From assembly GCF_002843315.1 (NCBI RefSeq), contig NZ_MVDD01000012.1, positions 57,411 to 121,410 of the forward strand: a stretch of 64,000 nt of DNA, written 5' to 3'. The position numbers and the translations under genes were made by a program. Below are positions 36,573 to 47,051 of the stretch, piece after piece. Every line of letters begins with the position of its first letter. Position 1 is the first letter of the stretch. The stretch is from Labilibaculum filiforme. GTDB lineage: Bacteria; Bacteroidota; Bacteroidia; Bacteroidales; Marinifilaceae. The notes under the pieces are model-generated. The model worked only from the letters and a program-made list of their open reading frames with translations. It was not told the origin of the DNA and did no database searches.

Positions 36573-38393
36573 ATGTTACGAAGATTACTTGTGGGAATTC
36601 TTGTTCTATTGCAATTTGTTACAATAGGTATAGTTCTGGAATCAAAAGCGCAAACGCCTCCCAATGTAATTTTAATCCTTACGGATGATCAAGGAATTGG
36701 CGACTTGGCTTGTCATGGTAATCCTTGGCTGAAAACGCCAAATATTGATGCTTTTCATGATCAATCGGTTCGTTTAACAGATTTTCATGTAAGTCCGTAC
36801 TGTGCTCCAACGAGAGGCGCTATAATGACTGGGAAGTATCCTATTAATAATGGTGCTTGGGCAACCTATAAAGGTCGCGATGCACTTCCGGAAAATACCT
36901 CCGGCATGGCCGATGTATTTAAACAAAATGGATATACAACTGGTATTTTTGGGAAGTGGCATTTGGGCGATAATTATCCGGTGCGTCCTACCGATTGTGG
37001 TTTTGATGTTGCCATTCAGCACAAAGCTGGTGGAGTTGGAGAATTGTCGGATTATTGGGGGAATACTTATTTTAACGATGTGTATTACGTAAATAACGAA
37101 CCGAAACAATTTGAAGGTTATTGTACGGATGTTTGGTTTCGGGAAGCTATCAAATTTATCGATAACAATAAGGAAAATCCATTTTTTGTTTACTTACCAA
37201 CCAATGCTCCACACAGTCCGTGGTTGGTTGATGATAAATATTCCGATCGGTACAAAGATTTAGAGGGAGAGGAAATTGTTAGTGCCAATTTCTACGGAAT
37301 GATCGCAAATATCGATGAAAATATCGGCAAACTAGATAAATATCTGAAGGAGAAAGGACTCTTAGATAATACCATTCTAATTTTTATGACCGATAATGGT
37401 TCAAGTGGAGGAATTAGTAGAGATGGTAAAATAGGATACAATAAAGGCTTCCGAGGAATGAAAGGAGCGAAAACAGAAGGTGGACATCGTGTACCATTTT
37501 TTATTCGTTGGCCAGATGGAAAAATAGAGGGAGGAAAAGATATTTCGGACCTAACTGCTCATGTTGATTTACTGCCTACACTAGCAAGTTTGTGCCATTT
37601 GAATTTACCCGAAAAGTTAAATTTGGATGGAGTCGATTTTTCGGCACTACTTGTAAACAATGAAAGCAAATTGGAGGAGAGAAGCCTATTTGTGCATAAC
37701 CGTCAGGATTGGCGACCTCCGATGGATGAAAACCAGACATGCATTATGAGTGACAAGTGGCGATTGGTGAATGGCAAAGAATTATACAATATCGAAAAAG
37801 ATAAATATCAGCAAAATAACATCGCGAAAGAGCATCCGGAACTGGTGCAAAACTTGTTGAATGATAATGCTCGATTTGTGAGAATCGCAAAAACAAAATT
37901 AGCTTATCAAGAACTGCCAGTACACGTTATTGGAAATAAAACGCAGGAAGAAATTACCTTAACAATACAACATGCAATTGGCGAAGATGCAGGAATTTGG
38001 AAATGCGAACAGGTGGCCGAAGGAATGAAGAATACCAATAATACACATTCTTTACGAGTAGATTGTACTGGTTTATACGAAATATCTTGTTGCAGATGGC
38101 CCAAAGAATGCCCTGGCTCTATTTGGGGAATCCCTGCAAAAAATCCGAAGCATCTGTTTACTTATTCAACAATTAAGCCCGAGAAAGTGCGAATTAGTAT
38201 TGCCAATCAAATACTCGAAAAAGAAGTGGTAGGCAACGAAGAGGCTGTTACATTTACAGTTAGACTCGAAAAAGGAAAAACATTATTGGTAAACGATTTT
38301 ATCGAAGGAAATGAGAAGTATGGAGTGTATTATACTTATATCCGTAAAGTGGAATCGTTTTCTAGTGCTGAAAATGATTTATTTGAAAAATGA
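36573..38393 (+). CDS. Secreted S1-family sulfatase (CAPTR active site)
   Basis: 606 residues with a signal peptide. S1 sulfatases hydrolyse sulfate esters with a formylglycine made from Cys or Ser in C/S-x-P/A-x-R. Here the site is CAPTR (77-81), preceded by the metal-binding LTDDQG (36-41) and followed by GKWHLGD and the Asp/Asn metal pair in FMTDNGSSGG. Residues about 455-590 form an extra C-terminal beta domain not found in minimal sulfatases of about 480 residues; it may bind carbohydrate. It lies 47 nt after the second propeller gene. The Cys form needs a maturating enzyme (anSME or FGE), which is not in the window. Confidence 0.92.
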   Translation: MLRRLLVGILVLLQFVTIGIVLESKAQTPPNVILILTDDQGIGDLACHGNPWLKTPNIDAFHDQSVRLTDFHVSPYCAPTRGAIMTGKYPINNGAWATYKGRDALPENTSGMADVFKQNGYTTGIFGKWHLGDNYPVRPTDCGFDVAIQHKAGGVGELSDYWGNTYFNDVYYVNNEPKQFEGYCTDVWFREAIKFIDNNKENPFFVYLPTNAPHSPWLVDDKYSDRYKDLEGEEIVSANFYGMIANIDENIGKLDKYLKEKGLLDNTILIFMTDNGSSGGISRDGKIGYNKGFRGMKGAKTEGGHRVPFFIRWPDGKIEGGKDISDLTAHVDLLPTLASLCHLNLPEKLNLDGVDFSALLVNNESKLEERSLFVHNRQDWRPPMDENQTCIMSDKWRLVNGKELYNIEKDKYQQNNIAKEHPELVQNLLNDNARFVRIAKTKLAYQELPVHVIGNKTQEEITLTIQHAIGEDAGIWKCEQVAEGMKNTNNTHSLRVDCTGLYEISCCRWPKECPGSIWGIPAKNPKHLFTYSTIKPEKVRISIANQILEKEVVGNEEAVTFTVRLEKGKTLLVNDFIEGNEKYGVYYTYIRKVESFSSAENDLFEK

Positions 38394-38437
38394 ATTTAGA
38401 AACTATTAAGACACACAAAATATAAAAAAGAGGTTGT

Positions 38438-40264
38438 ATGAAAATTAATAAAATTCTGTTTCTAGTAAGTTTAGTTTTATTATTTGGCGGTAAAATAGTG
38501 ATTGCTCAACAGCAAGCTAATATACTTTGGATTTTAACCGACGATCATCGCTACGATGCAATTCGTTCTTTTAATAAAATGTTGAAAGGGCAGGAAATGA
38601 GTGAATTGGGCTATGTGGAATCTCCAAATACCGATCGTTTAACCGAGATGGGAACCACCTATATCAATACCTACTGTCAGGCTACTGGTTGCGCTCCTTC
38701 GCGAGCATCTATGCATTATGGCCGTTATCCTTTTCATTCGGGAGTTTATGAGTTTGAATACCATAATAATAAGGCATCGCATTGCAAGCCTACTTTGCCA
38801 GAACAAATGGCAGCGCTTGGTTACCAAACTTTACGAATTGGGAAGTTGGGAGTACGAGTAAAAACACTTGAAAATGGAAAAGCGAAACCAACCGATATAT
38901 ACCAAAACAATATCGACTTTAAAGCATTGCGAAAGGAAGGTTTTACTGCTTGGGGAAAAGATAATTTTAACGAAGTGGATGGGAAAAAACTGGAGAAGCC
39001 AATTAAAAACTTAGATTTTTTTGTGACGCCCGAAGGGGAGTTTAAGTATACTTCCTTAGACTTGGAAAGGCAAAGACCAGAATATGCAGGCATGGCAGAA
39101 AAAACAATGAAAGAATACGATATGCTTCGTTATTACAACAAGAAAACTGGAAAACAACTCGATAATGGAATGATTCTTTCTGGTGTGAGTTCACAACCAG
39201 CAGGAAAAACAAGAGATGCTTATTACGCTACCATTTTTGAAGATTATTTGCAAAATAAGGACAATAAATTTACGGTTGGTTCGCAAACTATTAATGGAAT
39301 TGATGCTTCCAAACCACAGTTTTTTTATATTGGATTTGATTTTCCACATACTCCAGTGTTACCACCTGCTGATTATCGGGCGCGATTTCAAAAGTATAGC
39401 TATAAACTTCCTGTTTTCGACGATAGAGATCTAAAAACAATGCCAGCTCAACTTCGAAAACAAGTATCACATGCTTATTCGAATCATTTTACCGATGATG
39501 AAAAACAAAAAATGGTTCAAGATTATTATGCATTTTGTGCTTATGGCGATGCTTTAATTGGACAGGCAACGGATGCTTTTATTGCTTATAGTGAGAAAAA
39601 TAAGAAGCCTTGGATGATTGTTTACGTTTGTGGCGACCATGGTTGGAAATTAAACGATCATGGGGCTGTTTCTAAGTTTACTCCGTGGGAAGTGGATACA
39701 CACAATCCAATTGTAGTTGTTTCCTCCGATCAAAAAAAATTCCCTGCGGGTAAAGTAGTTCGAGATTATACCGAGTTTGTTGATATTGCTCCAACAATTC
39801 TGGCTATGGCTGGCGCAAATCTGGAGGATCCAAAATTTAATTATCTGGATGGATTTGATATGGCAAAAGTAGCATCCAAAGAAATTCCTGCCAGAGATTA
39901 TATCATTGGAGAAAGTCATGCTGTAACAGGTCCGAGGGCATATATTCGGACTAAAGATTATGTTTTCTCGATGCAGACTCGTCCCAATAAAGTACGAGGC
40001 AAAGATATGGATTGGGCTCGTAATGCTAGTTATGAGGATTTAGATCCTGCACTTTACGATACAAAATTAGATCCGAAGGAAGCTAACAATTTAGCTTTTG
40101 AAAAGAAGTATGAGAAGATAGCGAAAACAATGAAAGAAAAGCTAATCAATATTGTGCTTGGTGATGGACGTATTGAAGTAGGTTGGGGTAAAAAAGCCGA
40201 TGGAACGGAAATATTTCGCAGCAATTTTGCTCCAGGGGCACACGATCATCAATTGAAATTGTAA
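38438..40264 (+). CDS. Secreted S1-family sulfatase (CAPSR active site)
   Basis: 608 residues with a signal peptide (cleavage near VIAQ). The active-site motif is CAPSR (85-89), the metal-binding start is [10 protein letters not shown] (32-41), and a later metal/active-site block is [15 protein letters not shown] with the HGW arrangement seen in iduronate-2-sulfatase and choline-sulfatase-like branches rather than the GKWHLG type. A long insert (about 110-270) separates the motifs. It therefore belongs to a different S1 subfamily from its neighbours, as expected when several differently placed sulfates must be removed from one glycan. It lies 44 nt after the previous sulfatase gene. Confidence 0.91.
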   Translation: MKINKILFLVSLVLLFGGKIVIAQQQANILWILTDDHRYDAIRSFNKMLKGQEMSELGYVESPNTDRLTEMGTTYINTYCQATGCAPSRASMHYGRYPFHSGVYEFEYHNNKASHCKPTLPEQMAALGYQTLRIGKLGVRVKTLENGKAKPTDIYQNNIDFKALRKEGFTAWGKDNFNEVDGKKLEKPIKNLDFFVTPEGEFKYTSLDLERQRPEYAGMAEKTMKEYDMLRYYNKKTGKQLDNGMILSGVSSQPAGKTRDAYYATIFEDYLQNKDNKFTVGSQTINGIDASKPQFFYIGFDFPHTPVLPPADYRARFQKYSYKLPVFDDRDLKTMPAQLRKQVSHAYSNHFTDDEKQKMVQDYYAFCAYGDALIGQATDAFIAYSEKNKKPWMIVYVCGDHGWKLNDHGAVSKFTPWEVDTHNPIVVVSSDQKKFPAGKVVRDYTEFVDIAPTILAMAGANLEDPKFNYLDGFDMAKVASKEIPARDYIIGESHAVTGPRAYIRTKDYVFSMQTRPNKVRGKDMDWARNASYEDLDPALYDTKLDPKEANNLAFEKKYEKIAKTMKEKLINIVLGDGRIEVGWGKKADGTEIFRSNFAPGAHDHQLKL

Positions 40265-40382
40265 ATAATGTTTTGATAAACTCATAGAATTGTAATTTTT
40301 AAAATACTACCAACTACTCTTCAAACAATAATAAAAGGGGTGGAGTAAATAAAATAGTTGTCATAATTAAATTAAAATTGAC

Positions 40383-41804
40383 ATGGATAAAATGAAGAGA
40401 TTCAGATGTATTGTATGTTTAGGACTGTTTGTAAGTTTGCTTTTTTTCTCTTTCTTACCTACATCGGCACAGAAAAAAACCAATATTATTATGCTTCTTG
40501 CCGACGATGCCGGATATCATGATTTTGGTTTTCAGGGAAGTAAAACATTTAAGACTCCTAATTTGGATAAATTGGCCTCCGAAGGGATGGTTTTTAATCA
40601 AGCCTATACAACAGATGCAGTTTGTGGACCATCGAGAGCGGCATTGCTAACAGGAATTTATCCGCAACGATATGGAATAGAGGAAAATAATGTTCCTGGT
40701 TATATGAGTGCTTCTTCTAAGTTGCTGGGCGATGAGATGGGATTGCCTGTTGATATTAAAACAGTTGCTGATTATCTTCATCCATTAGGTTATCAATCAA
40801 TAATTTTAGGGAAATGGCACCTGGGAAATGCCGATAGATATCATCCTTTAGGCAGAGGTTTTGATGAGTTTTATGGTTTTAGAGGTGGGGCAAGAAGCTT
40901 TTTCCCATTAAGCCAGAAAGAAGCTTTCACAAAACACGACGAAAGAATGGAGAAAGGCTTTGGGAATTTTCAGGAACCAGATAAATATTTAACAGATGCT
41001 ATTGCCGATGAGGCCTGCGACTTTATTGAGCGAAATCAGAAAAAACCATTTTTTATGTATGTTTCGTTTAATGCAGTGCATTCCCCTCTTGAATCTAAAG
41101 CGTCCGATTTAGATTTATTTAAAGACCTAACTGGAGAGCGGAAGCAATTAGCAGCCATGACTTATGCAATGGATCGTGCGTGTGGTAAGATTATGGATAA
41201 GTTAAAAGAGTTGGGTTTGGAAGAAAATTCGTTGATTGTTTTTGCAAATGATAACGGTGGCCCTGATGGAACTATGACTTGTAATTATCCATTAAGTGGT
41301 TGCAAATCGAATTATTTGGAAGGCGGTATTCGGGTTCCTTGTATCATGAAACTTCCATCGGTTATTAAGGCAGGTTCGGAATATACAAGTGCGGTAAGCA
41401 TGCTCGATATGCTACCAACTTTTCTGAATACTGCAGGGGGAAATGCAAACAAAATTGCTGGTTTGGATGGAGTTGATCTTTTGCCTTATATCACCAATAA
41501 AACCAAGACAGAACCACACAAATTACTTTTTTGGAAGAAAGAGAATAGAGGGGTTGTTCTTAAAGGCGATTGGAAAATGCTTCGTTTTCCCGACAGACCT
41601 GCAGAGCTTTATAATCTAGAAAAAGATATCACCGAAAGTAATAATTTGGCCTATAAATATCCCGAAAAAGTGCGCGAAATGTTTAAGCTGCTTTGGGAAT
41701 GGGAGAGTGATTTGGAACGTCCGTTGTGGCAATTAAAAAGGGTTTACGAAGTAAATGCCATGAAACGAATGGACGAAAAAAGAACTCCTGTTTTAGATAA
41801 ATAA
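40383..41804 (+). CDS. Secreted S1-family sulfatase (CGPSR active site)
   Basis: 473 residues, the standard length for an S1 sulfatase. Signal peptide MDKMKRFRCIVCLGLFVSLL with cleavage near TSAQ; M4 is an alternative start. Metal-binding LLADDAGYHD (38-47), active site CGPSR (81-85), then LGKWHLGN and FANDNGGPDG with the Asp-Asn metal pair. This looks like the arylsulfatase A/B-like branch. The gap before it (118 nt) is the longest in the operon, but no terminator is visible, so co-transcription is likely. The GH43-like gene follows after 24 nt. Confidence 0.93.
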   Translation: MDKMKRFRCIVCLGLFVSLLFFSFLPTSAQKKTNIIMLLADDAGYHDFGFQGSKTFKTPNLDKLASEGMVFNQAYTTDAVCGPSRAALLTGIYPQRYGIEENNVPGYMSASSKLLGDEMGLPVDIKTVADYLHPLGYQSIILGKWHLGNADRYHPLGRGFDEFYGFRGGARSFFPLSQKEAFTKHDERMEKGFGNFQEPDKYLTDAIADEACDFIERNQKKPFFMYVSFNAVHSPLESKASDLDLFKDLTGERKQLAAMTYAMDRACGKIMDKLKELGLEENSLIVFANDNGGPDGTMTCNYPLSGCKSNYLEGGIRVPCIMKLPSVIKAGSEYTSAVSMLDMLPTFLNTAGGNANKIAGLDGVDLLPYITNKTKTEPHKLLFWKKENRGVVLKGDWKMLRFPDRPAELYNLEKDITESNNLAYKYPEKVREMFKLLWEWESDLERPLWQLKRVYEVNAMKRMDEKRTPVLDK

Positions 41805-41828
41805 GTTGTCAATTAATCATTATGTAAG

Positions 41829-43211
41829 ATGCAATTTCCTTTAAAAAAAGTTCGAATACTTACTGTTTTTTCTTTTCTGCTAGTTGGTAATCTACTTCAT
41901 GCTCAAAAAAAAACGGTAGGCATGAGTTTTAATCCAAATGCCATAAGTGTTGATGTAATTGTTCCCGAACATGGGATGGCCGATCCGCATGCTTGGGTGC
42001 AAAACGATACGGTGTTTGTCATTTGCGGACACGATGAATCTTGGGAGGGAAAAGGCTCTTTTCGAATGGATCGTTGGGAAATATGGTCATCTGCAGATTT
42101 AAAGAATTGGGAGCACCATCGGAATATTTATCCTAAGGATACTTACATTGGCGACAATCCAAATTGCTGGGCAGGAGATATTTGTGAGAGAGATGGTAAA
42201 TACTATTGGTTCTTTTCGAATCGCAATATCAATACAGGAGTAGTGGTTGCCGATAAAATTACGGGCGAATACAAAGATTTGCTGGGTAAGCCATTATTGC
42301 CTAAAGGAATTGTTCCTGTACATCCTTACGATCCTGAGATCTATATCGAAAATGATGAATACACAATTTGCTTTGGTGTGAATACCTACTACATGGCTAC
42401 ATTGGCTAAGGATATGAAGTCTTTAACGACTGAACCAAAAGCCATTTTAGTGAAAGATGAGAATGGTGAAAAAGTAATTGCTGAGGATAAGCCAACTTTG
42501 TTCAAACGCAACGATTGGTATTATTTGGTATTTGGAAGCCGTTATGCCATGTCGAAGAATTTATATGGACCATACGATTTTAAAGGTGCATTTTTAGAAG
42601 GTGGACATACCAGTTTTTTTGATTGGCACGAACAAAAGTATGTGCTTCAGGAAAATCATGATATTAGTGCCTTTTATCGTGGAGCAAGTTTAAAACCTGT
42701 ATTCTTTAATCAGGACGAGAGTATTTTTATTCCCGAAAACGACAGAATGTATCCAGCACCAGGACGACCGTTTCAATTTAAAAATAGTACCATGGGTTGG
42801 AAGGCCTTGAATGGAACAGATCTTCAATTTTCTAGTGGAATTTTAAAAGGAACAATTACAGCTAAAAATGCTTTAATTCAATCTGCACCATGGTTATATA
42901 CCGACACCCGTTTGTGTTCTAAAGTAAGCTTTAAGATAAAGAACAACAGCAATGCTAAGCAGATGAAGTTTGCTATTTATACTCGTAATCAGAGCCCCGG
43001 TTTTTGGGGAGAATCAACCGGACAGGTGGACTGGAAACAACAAGAATGGATAAGCATTCCTATTCGTTCGAACGATTCTAATTTTTCAACTTATTCAATT
43101 AATTTATCTCAATTTAAAGTAGTAAACGAACGATTAATGCAAATTGCACTACAACCAGCATTTAATGTAGAAAATGGCTCTTGGGAAATCGATGAGGTTT
43201 TGGTGGAGTAA
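41829..43211 (+). CDS. Secreted GH43-like beta-propeller glycosidase
   Basis: 460 residues with a signal peptide (cleavage near LHAQ). Residues about 45-320 look like the five-bladed propeller of GH43/GH117-type enzymes. The likely acidic triad is Asp52 (GMADPHAW), Asp168 (HPYDPEIYI) and Glu219 (AEDKPTLF). NCWAGDICERDGKYYWFFS is the typical blade-2 block. Residues about 325-460 form a beta-sandwich resembling a carbohydrate-binding module. Known relatives cut arabinosides, xylosides, galactosides or anhydro-galactose ends; the specificity here is not readable. Last gene of the operon, so it probably acts on oligosaccharides freed by the sulfatases and propeller proteins. Confidence 0.82.
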   Translation: MQFPLKKVRILTVFSFLLVGNLLHAQKKTVGMSFNPNAISVDVIVPEHGMADPHAWVQNDTVFVICGHDESWEGKGSFRMDRWEIWSSADLKNWEHHRNIYPKDTYIGDNPNCWAGDICERDGKYYWFFSNRNINTGVVVADKITGEYKDLLGKPLLPKGIVPVHPYDPEIYIENDEYTICFGVNTYYMATLAKDMKSLTTEPKAILVKDENGEKVIAEDKPTLFKRNDWYYLVFGSRYAMSKNLYGPYDFKGAFLEGGHTSFFDWHEQKYVLQENHDISAFYRGASLKPVFFNQDESIFIPENDRMYPAPGRPFQFKNSTMGWKALNGTDLQFSSGILKGTITAKNALIQSAPWLYTDTRLCSKVSFKIKNNSNAKQMKFAIYTRNQSPGFWGESTGQVDWKQQEWISIPIRSNDSNFSTYSINLSQFKVVNERLMQIALQPAFNVENGSWEIDEVLVE

Positions 43212-43697
43212 ATCAAGGAAGCAACAAGGAATTTAGGTGTGTTCGTAAATGTTCCGATTTTATCAGGAAACCCCGCTTGATTTCTGCCGAACTTGCCCAA
43301 GTTTAGGGTGTGAAAGAGGCACAGCTACAGTCATTAGACCGTCATCTGTGTTGTTGATTATGGCTCGATTTTATTTACTTTAATTCATATTTTCTCTTTC
43401 ATTTAATAGATTAGAACATTTTGAGAACCATAAGTAGGATTTATTAATACTGTTAACGGAGTTTTCAATGAATCTAAAATATTTATAAGTAGTATCAATC
43501 ATTCGTCATTATAATTAAGACTAATGGAAAATTATAAGTTTCTTGGCGGATTAAAGTGATTTCCACAGAAAGTTGCCCTTCACTAAAAGTTTTATAACGG
43601 ATACCATTCCCTTATAAGAGTAACATTTTTCATTTTCGTGTTCGTTTTCCGACCTTAGGCTATTGGTAGTTGTGGCTGCACGAATCTTGGAGTTTTT
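43212..43697. other. Intergenic region, 486 nt
   Basis: Lies after the sulfatase operon and before a gene on the other strand. No gene and no clear stem-loop is seen. The first 100 nt are less AT-rich than the rest and may be a decayed reading frame, but I cannot identify it. Confidence 0.4.
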
Positions 43698-44321
43698 CTA
43701 TGTTGTTTTGTGAATGATTTTTTTAAATTCAAAATCAATTGCTGGATTTTTATATCTTTTAATCAACTTATAACTATAGTATCCTATTGCTAATGCACAA
43801 AATATAGAAGTCCCAATAGGTCCTATTGTGTCTATAAATAACATGAATAGTTTGCTTAAACCTTTTTGTTTTCCAGAAAATTCATATTCTGTTCCTTGTT
43901 GCATATTTATTGAAGCAGTTACTATCAGATAGGAGAATAGACAAACAAACAGAATTTTAATGGAGTTTAATGTTAGGTATTTTGCTTTATTTTCGGTCTT
44001 CGTTTTTAATTCCATTTCAAAAATACTTCCTATAGAATCTGCAAGCTCTTTAAGTTCTGAATTATCTGATGGAATCAGTTTTATCATGTCGTTAACCTCT
44101 GTTTCCGAAGCATAACTTAGCTTTATCGTATTTCCTTTTTCATTAAAAACTATTCCATATAAATCTTTTTTATTGATAATTTGAAAGTCTTTCTTTTGGG
44201 AAATCATTTCAGATTTTTTTTTCATCTCGGTATAATCTTCAAATTTATTACTCGAGAGGGCAATATAATCAGGTGTCACAATTAAATTTTTCTTCTTTTC
44301 AATTCTAAAAATCTTTTCCAT
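43698..44321 (-). CDS. Unknown protein with two C-terminal membrane segments
   Basis: 207 residues from ATG 44321 (MEKIFRIEKKKNLIV). The frame stays open to an upstream ATG at 44423, but those 34 codons are basic and low-complexity and look like leader. Residues 1-115 are a soluble domain with alternating strands and helices that might be PH-like (LYGIVFNEKGNTIKLSYASE). Two membrane helices follow (about 128-150 and 168-195) with a short basic tail. I do not recognise the family. The soluble N-terminus and hairpin-like membrane end suggest a membrane-tethered cytoplasmic domain. Isolated gene between two long intergenic regions. Confidence 0.6.
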   Translation of the reverse strand: MEKIFRIEKKKNLIVTPDYIALSSNKFEDYTEMKKKSEMISQKKDFQIINKKDLYGIVFNEKGNTIKLSYASETEVNDMIKLIPSDNSELKELADSIGSIFEMELKTKTENKAKYLTLNSIKILFVCLFSYLIVTASINMQQGTEYEFSGKQKGLSKLFMLFIDTIGPIGTSIFCALAIGYYSYKLIKRYKNPAIDFEFKKIIHKTT

Positions 44322-44804
44322 TAGGTATTTACTTTTGTTTTTGTTCCGCACACAGCCTTGTGAATTTGTAGCTGTATTTCTATTCTTTCTATTGATTTTA
44401 AAACTTACACTGATATAACCCATAGGTTTGTGTCTTATGTATCCTCAATAAAACTAGGTCTCGTATTTTTTATTTGGCTTCAAGTGTAAATGTATCATAG
44501 GAGTGCCAAGTTTACTTGTTTAACACTTGCCTAAAAGTAAGAATAAAATAAAAATAGGAAAGTGGCTTTACTTATTCGGTATTAATATAAATAGTTAAGA
44601 AAAACTTTGTTTGGCAGGGGCTTGTGTTTTAGGAAAAATGAAGAATTTTACTTAGTTCGAAACCCTTCGTGGGGCGTTTTAATTCACTGCGTTGTTAGCT
44701 TCGTTTGTTTTGCTCCGGTGTTTTACCAATTCCCCATCCTTATTTAAAATGATTAAAAATAATTTCTATCTTTAACTTGCTTTAATAAGTAAAGGGAAAT
44801 TAAA
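44322..44804. other. Intergenic region, 483 nt
   Basis: Divergent upstream region of the unknown membrane protein and the SPATA20-like gene. A near-consensus -7 TATCTTTA lies at 44767-44774 on the plus strand, about 30 nt ahead of the ATG at 44805. Otherwise no feature is seen. Confidence 0.45.
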
Positions 44805-46922
44805 ATGATCAAATTAGCACAAGTAACTCTGGTTTTAGTGTTTATACTTGGTGCGGTGAATGCTGTATTTTCCCAAACTCAGAAAAAAAATATGAATTAT
44901 ACACATACCAATAGTTTAAGTCACGAAAATAGTCCATACCTCCTGCAACATGCACACAATCCAGTTAATTGGTATCCTTGGGGACCCGAAGCGCTGGCAA
45001 AAGCCAAAAAAGAAAATAAAGTATTACTAATTAGTATTGGTTATGCTGCCTGCCATTGGTGCCATGTTATGGAGCGCGAAAGTTTCGAAAACGAGGAGGT
45101 AGCAAAAGTAATGAACGAATTTTTCGTTTGTATTAAAGTCGATCGCGAGGAACGCCCCGATATCGACCAAATTTATATGGATGCTGTGCAAATGATGACT
45201 GGAAGTGGGGGCTGGCCACTAAATTGTTTTGCCATGCCCGATGGAAAACCGTTTTTTGGAGGCACCTATTTCCCTGCCGGTAATTGGGTGAATGTACTAA
45301 AAGGCATTCAAAATGCGTGGGTTAACGAGACCGATAAAGTACAACAGGTAGCAAATCAATTGGCCATGGGTATCCGCGAAAACGAAATTATTACGGTAAA
45401 GGCCGAAGCGTCTTCTTTCCCTGTTGCGGATTTAGAAAAAGCATATCGTAATTGGAAACAAGATTTTGATTCCCGTGAAGGAGGAAACAATCGGGTTCCC
45501 AAATTTCCTTTGCCTAATTCGTTGCAATTTTTACTGCGCTACTATTATTTTACAAAAGATCAGTCGGCGCTCAATCAGGTAACGCTTACGCTCGATAAAA
45601 TGGCCATGGGTGGTATTTACGATCAGGTGGGAGGCGGTTTTGCCCGCTATTCGGTGGATGCAATTTGGAAAGTACCGCATTTCGAAAAAATGCTTTACGA
45701 TAATGCACAGTTAATAAGTTTGTATGCCGAAGCATATCAACTTACAAAAATTCCCGAATATAAGCAGGTAATTCAGCAAACACTCGAGTTTGTAAATCGG
45801 GAATTAAGTTTGCCTCAAGCTGGTTTTTATTCCTCGCTCGATGCGGATAGTGAAGGGGTAGAAGGTAAATTTTATGTGTGGGAAAAATCGGAAGTAGATG
45901 CTCTTTTAAAAGAAGATTCGGAACTGTTTTGTGAATTCTACGGAATCACCAATCCGGCGAATTGGGAGGAAGGTAATATTCTGATGATTCAGACCGATAA
46001 AAAGTCCTTGGCGAAGAAATACAAGATATCCGTAAAACAATTGGAGCTTAAATTAGAAAGGGACAGAAGGTTTTTGCTGCATAAACGAACCAAGAGAATT
46101 CGTCCGGCACTCGATGATAAAGCCCTTACTAGCTGGAATGCGCTTATGCTAAAAGGATATGTGGATGCGTATAAAGCCTTGGGCGACCAAAATTATTTGA
46201 ATCGAGCCATTCAAAATGCAGAATTTATGCAGCAACATCTTTGGAAAGGTAAAGCGCATTTGCATCGTAATTACAAGGATGGCAATTCTAAAATTAATGC
46301 TTTTCTCGACGATTATAGCTTTACCATTGAGGCTTTTGTGGCGCTTTATCAGGCAAGCTTTAACGAAGAATGGCTTTTAAAAGCAAATGATTTACTGGAA
46401 CAAGTACTGCTTCATTTTTCCGACGAAAAGTCAGGCATGTTTTTTTATACTTCGAACGAAGATGATGCTTTAATTGCCCGCAAAATGGAGTTGGTCGATA
46501 ATGTCATTCCATCCTCCAATTCTTCCATCGCGAAAAGTCTGTTTTTAGTTGGTACTTACTTAGATAAGACTCAATATATCGAGCGTTCTAAGCAAATGCT
46601 TGCCAATATAAAACCTCGCTTCGAAAAAACAATATCTTATCATTCTAATTGGGGACAAGTCTATTTTTGGTTAGCAAATCCTCCAGTCGAAATTGTTATT
46701 ATGGGAGAGGATGCTGTGAATCAGAAACGAAAAATTGAAGAGTTATTTTTGCCCAATATTTTAATTTCTGGGAGTACATCAGAAAGTAATTTGCCTTTAC
46801 TGCAAAATAGATATGTAAATGGGCAAACAACTTTTTATCTTTGTATTAATCAGTCGTGCAAATTGCCCGTTACTAATGTAAACGATTTGTTAAATCAACT
46901 GGAGATAGCGCTCCGTAAATAA
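44805..46922 (+). CDS. Thioredoxin-fold DUF255 protein (SPATA20/YyaL family) with signal peptide
   Basis: 705 residues. Residues about 35-190 are the thioredoxin-like DUF255 domain: [27 protein letters not shown] with the CxxC pair Cys83/Cys86, [10 protein letters not shown] and GGWPLNCF. The rest is an alpha/alpha-barrel like N-acylglucosamine epimerases and GH families ([29 protein letters not shown]). Most relatives are cytoplasmic, yet this copy begins with a hydrophobic signal-like stretch ([20 protein letters not shown]), so it may act in the periplasm unless Met30 ([10 protein letters not shown]) is the true start. The family has no proven biochemical role. It lies 93 nt upstream of an M48 lipoprotein gene, with a tandem repeat at its stop codon. 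Confidence 0.88.
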   Translation: MIKLAQVTLVLVFILGAVNAVFSQTQKKNMNYTHTNSLSHENSPYLLQHAHNPVNWYPWGPEALAKAKKENKVLLISIGYAACHWCHVMERESFENEEVAKVMNEFFVCIKVDREERPDIDQIYMDAVQMMTGSGGWPLNCFAMPDGKPFFGGTYFPAGNWVNVLKGIQNAWVNETDKVQQVANQLAMGIRENEIITVKAEASSFPVADLEKAYRNWKQDFDSREGGNNRVPKFPLPNSLQFLLRYYYFTKDQSALNQVTLTLDKMAMGGIYDQVGGGFARYSVDAIWKVPHFEKMLYDNAQLISLYAEAYQLTKIPEYKQVIQQTLEFVNRELSLPQAGFYSSLDADSEGVEGKFYVWEKSEVDALLKEDSELFCEFYGITNPANWEEGNILMIQTDKKSLAKKYKISVKQLELKLERDRRFLLHKRTKRIRPALDDKALTSWNALMLKGYVDAYKALGDQNYLNRAIQNAEFMQQHLWKGKAHLHRNYKDGNSKINAFLDDYSFTIEAFVALYQASFNEEWLLKANDLLEQVLLHFSDEKSGMFFYTSNEDDALIARKMELVDNVIPSSNSSIAKSLFLVGTYLDKTQYIERSKQMLANIKPRFEKTISYHSNWGQVYFWLANPPVEIVIMGEDAVNQKRKIEELFLPNILISGSTSESNLPLLQNRYVNGQTTFYLCINQSCKLPVTNVNDLLNQLEIALRK

Positions 46923-46954
46923 TGAGTAGCTATCCGTAAAATAAGGAGTAACTA
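46912..46954 (+). repeat. Two-unit tandem repeat across the stop codon of the SPATA20-like gene
   Basis: Units of about 21-22 nt: TCCGTAAATAATGAGTAGCTA (46912-46932, here split by the TAA stop at 46920-46922) and a second copy at 46933-46954 with three differences. It probably arose by slippage. Confidence 0.6.
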
Positions 46955-47051
46955 TTTATTTTAAACCCCGAAGGGCGTTTAATATTAATAACTTGGAGCG
47001 AACTCTAAGAATTGAATGATAAAAGAAACAACTATTAAAAATAAAAAAACG

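Noticed and set aside
43289..43301. A 13-base string GAACTTGCCCAAG also present at 25726-25738, taken at first as a dispersed repeat or transposon remnant
   Set aside because: The flanking sequence does not match beyond a base or two, and no inverted ends or transposase fragment are seen. Chance or a very short shared motif is as likely.
44321..44423. Longer N-terminus (34 extra codons) for the unknown membrane protein
   Set aside because: The extra residues are basic and low-complexity, while the start at 44321 gives a normal protein beginning. The longer form is possible but not favoured.
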